A DNA stretch of 64,000 nt from Tetracladium setigerum (lineage: Eukaryota > Ascomycota > Leotiomycetes > Helotiales), in contig PZJY01000002.1 of NCBI GenBank assembly GCA_031472005.1, forward strand, positions 806,001-870,000, written 5' to 3'. The notes beneath the pieces were generated by a model, which had not been told where the DNA came from, ran no database searches, and worked only from the letters and a program-made list of their open reading frames with translations. Made by a program: the position numbers and the translations under genes. Shown piece by piece: positions 59,649-64,000 of this stretch; positions within the stretch are counted from its first letter, which is position 1; every line of letters starts with the position of its first letter.

Positions 59649-62195
59649 CTACCAACTAAAACATTCCTCTACCAATCTTACAACACCCCTTCTATTTTGC
59701 TTAATCCGCAATTTATTCGCCTGTACAACTGCTTGACGAGCATCATCCGCCATACCAGCCGGACCACTTACAAACACCATCACATCACCACTCCCACTTC
59801 TCGTCTCGCGCCTCACCAACGCCGCCACATCCCAACGTTCTCCAACTCGCATTTGCACTTCAATACCCGCAGGAACCAACCGGTCAACATCTACCTCCCG
59901 AACCAGCGACGGACTCCGGCAACCCCAGTAGAGTACAGTACGACCTGCATTCGCAGATGCTCTATCATGGAGGATGGGTAGAACGGTGGAGATACCCGCA
60001 CCGCCTATAATGCAGACGACGTGTTTGTAGGTTGCAAAAACGGATCTTGAGAGTGATTGATATGGCGCTTCTACTATGACTGGAATTGTGATTCTGTTGC
60101 TTCCGTTGAGACGTGCAGTTATTCCTTTGTGGCGCCGGATATAGAAGGATAGTCCTGTGCTGAAGCGTTCTGGGACAATGACTGGATAGTGGCTATCAAA
60201 TGATTCCCTTGCTATAGCACTATCGTGGAAGGAGTTTGGGAGAAGGGGATGGCTGAGTGTGGAACCTCGGGTGAGACTGGTGTTTCTGGTATTCCTGGAA
60301 CAATCAAGGACATTCCTCCCTCCTGTCGTTGAGCTGTCAAGTCGCTTAGCATATGCCCTTCCTCGCCATCATCATCGATAACTGAGCCAGTTTCAGATTC
60401 CGAGTCCGATCCTACGAGCTGGAAAACGGAGTCCCCTGGCTGACCCAGGATCTTCTCATCCGCATCAAACTCTTTACATTCGTAAAGAGATGACGCTATT
60501 GAAAACGGATGGTTCTGCCAAAACATCCAGCTAAGAGTAGGGAAGTACAGATATGCATGTCCTGTTGCACTGACATCTGGAATATCTACTCGGGTGTACT
60601 CTTCGTCAATTTGAGTGATAATTGCCTGCTTCAATCCATTTTTCAGCATCTTGATTGTCCTGACTGCCTTCTCTATAACCCATACCAAAATCGCGATATA
60701 TACCCAGTTCTCGTAGCCCCATTGGTGTTCGAATTTCAAAGTTATGTGATAGTAGCAGCCTGCGAGGCCAAGAACTGCAAATAAAACATGGAGATTGAGA
60801 AAAGTCTCGTAATATCGCCGACGGACAAACAGTACAGAAGACGGTACAACGAGGAGAAAACAAATGACCGTAAACGTGCCAACGATCCAGTACGGTTGAG
60901 TGAACTTATGAGGTAAGACGTGGATGTGAAGCATGATCCAGATGAACGAGTGAAGCAGAGCTTGGAAAACGCAAATGTAGGCAATCCACCTGTGGTAGAG
61001 TAAAAACGTGCCGTATGGCCATCCTGTAAGTCGAAGAAGTGGGTTATTGCGACTGCTATACAGTATCATGCCAGGTAAATTTGCAAAACAAAGAATCCCA
61101 ATGCGATTCGCAAAGTCTTCTAGCCGCTCTTCGAAGACTGCATATTTGAAGATGGAAGTAGCTGATAATGCTGAATCGTAGCCAATCACGGAAAGAATTG
61201 TATTAAGGAGGATCAGGCAAGTGACATATATGGCTTGGGCTCGTGTTGGTAGTAGTCCTATGTCGAAGGGGAGTGGAACGGCATGGCGTTTTCCATAGAG
61301 AGCCGGATATACGATATGAGATGTCGCAAATCTCTCGACAGCAGCGATAGATGGCAAAAGACCAAGACAGGCGATGAATAGGGGGAGTAGAATAGACGAT
61401 AGAAGTAAAATTAAGCTATAATAATATGTTAGCTTGAATTATGAATACTTCTAGCCCTCTTGTGGCTTCTACTCCTCTGAGACAGGTGCGCATACCCAAA
61501 CTTCGAAGTCTGCGTCTCGACCCAAGCCATCGCCCTCACAGATGAGTACGCCTTTTGCCACTCGTTTTCCATCACAACCACAGGTTCATGTAACTCATGA
61601 CTTTTATTGCTCTCGACCAAGCTATCTGAGATTGCCGCAACATTTCTTAGAGCCTCCTGGTAAGAATATCTCGGTTTGGGCTGATGTTCCCTGTCCCCAA
61701 CGGCGTCCACAATCCAGAACTTCTCCAGGTCCCAATCAGGTAAACTTCCATACTGGCGACAGTGAGAATCTACACACCAGGCAAGTGATTGCAGAAAAGC
61801 ATCGTTCGAGGCGAAGCAGTCTGTGGAGGTGTGAACTTTGGCGCTGTGATCGCTTGCTGGCGAGGAGCAGTTCAGTCGAAATTCAGCAAGCACGGTTTTG
61901 CAAGCAAAAGCACAGTACGGCTCATACATGGGAATTCCATATCCAATAAGTCCAGAATTGACGCGCCGGCCGGTACCGTCTCCATGGGCGTGGCAGTTGA
62001 TGAGGAGATGAGATACGAGGAGGCTGGTGGACGCCCAGGGGGTAAAGACTCCACCCCTCTGCCCAAACATGACGGTGGGCTATTGAGCTCGTCGACACTC
62101 ACGAAAGAATAGGCTTTTGGAACAAGCAAGAGACATACCAAAGACAGAGCAGGCAATTTACAAAGATATCGTCGGAAGGAAAGGTGGAAGTGCAT
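59649..62195 (-). CDS. Ferric reductase-like transmembrane protein 2 with Cys-rich outer domain
   Basis: This is a FRE-type metalloreductase, about 802 residues. Exons on the minus strand are 62195-62139, 62079-61496 and 61415-59649. The first exon (MHFHLSFRRYLCKLPALSL) could be part of a signal peptide; the ATG at 62070 is an alternative start. The outer domain has the family block GLIGYGIPMYEPYCAFAC and several further Cys residues. The membrane core holds the heme His residues (LLYHRWIAYICVFQALLHSF and FLNLHVLFAVLGLAGCYYH). The FAD site is HPFSIAS. After an acidic linker the NADPH domain shows CIIGGAGISTVLP and VFVSGPAGM, ending in LVEECFSW. The frame breaks at the G run 60245-60248 (+); one added base restores it. 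The outer Cys-rich domain sets it apart from the reductase at 39.5 kb. Confidence 0.88.
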
Positions 62196-62399
62196 CTAAA
62201 GGCTGGTAAGCAGATTTGAGCAAGTTAGCAATGCCAAGGACCGTACTATTTTGTTTCTTCTCCATCCAGGTTCCTACCTATCATTTGTATTCTTGAGGTT
62301 GCTTTACAAGACAACGCAGAACGTTCATAAAACCGCAGAACATATCAAGACATAGTTTGTTGAGAAAAGGGGGTTCTTAGACTGTTGCTCTTTTATTTG

Positions 62400-64000
62400 C
62401 TAGCATCTAAGTTCCACGCCATTTCTGCTCACCGTCAAATACTTGACTCCCTTGTAAGGCTTCACATTCTCTCCTAGACCACGGCTCTTTCGTGTATCGA
62501 GAATCAAACTCTCAACTTTGATTCCGCTCGCCAGCCAGCCCCTGACAGAAAAGCTAGCACTTGCAGAACTTGGCATCAGAATCTTGTTTTGTGCGACTTT
62601 CCGGATATCTCTCTGCTCAAGAGTAAGGTTGCTCTCTTTTGAAGACTTCTCTGGAATGTTTTGATATGCATCATCGTTGTAGTCGTAACTTCCATCTAAT
62701 TTGAAACCATTCCCTTCGAAATCTTCGTCTTCGGTAGGGGGACCTACGACCGTGCAGCGAAGAGTGGCCCCTCCAACTACTGCATCTTTAGCTGGTATGT
62801 GCCAGTCTAGTTTCCTTTCACCGGGGCTGTATGTAGTGTCGCCTCTGCTAGGTCGGATTTCAGAAAGATTTCTCACATCTTCTGGTAGAGGTATAGTGAC
62901 AACCAAATCTTCCAATGCTGGAGTTGACGACGTTCCTGCTTGTGCTCCAAAGTTGGCTGAGAATGTAGAGGCACTGCGGCCAGCGTGGCTGTTACTTCTT
63001 GACGAAGACGAGCTTATTGGCGTGTTTCCTTGGCCGGAAACTTTCTGGATGAACAATCGAACTTCAAAATCCGATCCTTGAGGACCCAAACTGGTCTTGA
63101 CCTCGATATTAACAGGAAGTTTCAAACTTGAGGCGTTGATAGTTCCAGTCTTTCCGTTCTGGAAAGGCAATAAATCTACTTCGTAACCAGCTAGCACAAA
63201 CCGGCCATCTGGTGGTACAAAGCTCAACTCTCCCGGTTTCTCTCGCCACCTCGCAAGTCGCACACACGGATGAAATATTGGCAATTCCATCACGCTGTTG
63301 AAATTCTGCTTTCCAGAGGGCGTCGAGAGTGTAAGTAGCAGATCAGGAACCCCCGAGAGTTTCGCCGTGAAGGCAACTGTGCCATTGGCAAATGCTGCTA
63401 AAGGGCGCCCTGAAGGTGCCAATGTCACGGAAAGGGTCTCTACGATATCGACGTACATTTCGTTCGAAGTGTGCCGTACATTCGCTCGTCTCCAAGGTAT
63501 TGCTGGAGTATTGGCTGCAAGTACTCCAGAAGAAGATATGCCGGCCATACCAGAACTTGACGGAGTAGAGAAGCCTGGTTTTCTGTAAGGAGAGTCATTA
63601 GACCAGTTTCCATCTCGTGTATAGGAAACTTACCCAGGTATTGTAATCCCGCCTAACAACTTCCCAATCCAACCCTCCACTTCCACTAGATCCCTCAAAG
63701 CATTCGGCTCTGTTGTGCTCACAGACCCAGCATCACACATCTCATTCAGCAACTGTGCCACAACATCATAGCTGCTTTCCACCTTCTGCGCCAATAGTGG
63801 CGATCCCACGAACTCTTCTAATATGTCTATAACTCGATGTAGAAACTCAAGGGCTAATAGCGGTTCTATTTCGGAGGAGGATGTAAGCAGGAAGAGGAGG
63901 TTCGAATGGGTGAGACTGAATACTAGCGTTGGCGAAGAAGTATTGGGGAGGTAGATCAGACTGGGCCGCGGTTGTGGATGTGCGAGGTAGAGGGGGAGGA
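62400..64000 (-). CDS. APM3: AP-3 adaptor complex mu subunit (5' part cut by window end)
   Basis: This is the medium subunit of the AP-3 adaptor, which sorts cargo from Golgi/endosomes to the vacuole. The visible exons on the minus strand are 64000-63634 and 63582-62400; the start lies beyond 64000. The longin-like N-terminal part shows SSPTLVFSLTHSNLLFLLTS and LEFLHRVIDILEEFVGSPLL. The mu-homology domain starts at VPWRRANVRHTSNEMYVDIV-like residues (IPWRRANVRHTSNEMYVDIV). The cargo-binding domain follows with FHPCVRLARWREKPGELSFV, PPDGRFVLAGYEV and the end KPYKGVKYLTVSRNGVELRC. The frame is intact. AP-3 rather than AP-1 or AP-2 is judged from the divergent sequence and the overall pattern. 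Confidence 0.85.

Noticed and set aside
60182..60480. A short intron to explain the frame change in ferric reductase 2
   Set aside because: The possible GT-AG pairs of the right phase are too short, have weak donors or would remove plausible linker; one missing base at 60245-60248 explains it.
1..64000. Secondary-metabolite cluster, transposon or CRISPR array
   Set aside because: No synthase, transposase, reverse transcriptase or regularly spaced direct repeats were seen; the content is mainly conserved housekeeping genes.

Overview
The window is nuclear DNA from a filamentous ascomycete (Pezizomycotina). The evidence is the gene content (an APSES regulator of the StuA type, a COP9 signalosome subunit, a mitochondrial-type C1-tetrahydrofolate synthase, an ISWI and a Mi-2/Mit1-type remodeler, two ferric reductases), spliceosomal introns mostly of 45-150 nt with GT...CTAAC...YAG signals, and one gene per roughly 3 kb. 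A Leotiomycete is my best guess, but it cannot be proved from the sequence alone.

Layout. 1-4750: no gene that I can support. 4751-8993: promoter, leader and coding region of stuA (+). 11495-12599: dienelactone hydrolase family protein (-), divergent from RPA1 (13024-15086, +). 16109-19491: C1-THF synthase (-), divergent from eIF3i/TIF34 (20085-21353, +). 21916-23245: PIG3-like quinone oxidoreductase (+), converging on PRO2 (23923-25396, -), which is divergent from CSN3 (25888-27464, +). 28138-30221: MRM1-like mitochondrial rRNA methyltransferase (-). 31367-38559: Mi-2/Mit1-like chromodomain remodeler (+) with a 1.6-kb first intron that splits a chromodomain. 39529-41719: ferric reductase 1 (-). 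41720-45526: long gene-poor stretch plus the leader of a CCCH zinc-finger gene (45527-46857, +). 47344-48687: dihydroorotase URA4 (-). 49281-52921: ISWI ATPase (-), divergent from a small HAPSTR1-like gene (53622-54462, +). 56274-57273 and 57940-59109: two adjacent + strand genes of unknown function that share a short repeat (consensus R-x-L-G-x-N-x-R-T-x-I-E-G-M). 59649-62195: ferric reductase 2 (-). 62400-64000: AP-3 mu subunit (-), cut by the window end.

Most genes are conserved housekeeping functions: one-carbon, proline and pyrimidine metabolism, translation, DNA replication, chromatin, protein sorting and iron reduction. They do not form a pathway cluster. The most novel candidate is the pair of repeat-sharing unknown genes at 56.3-59.1 kb. 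The most important caution is that at least eleven conserved genes contain one or more single-base losses, nearly all in short homopolymer runs. Restoring one base at each site brings the spliced length of every such gene back to a multiple of three. I read this as a consensus-sequence artefact rather than gene decay. Gene coordinates are given across these breaks.
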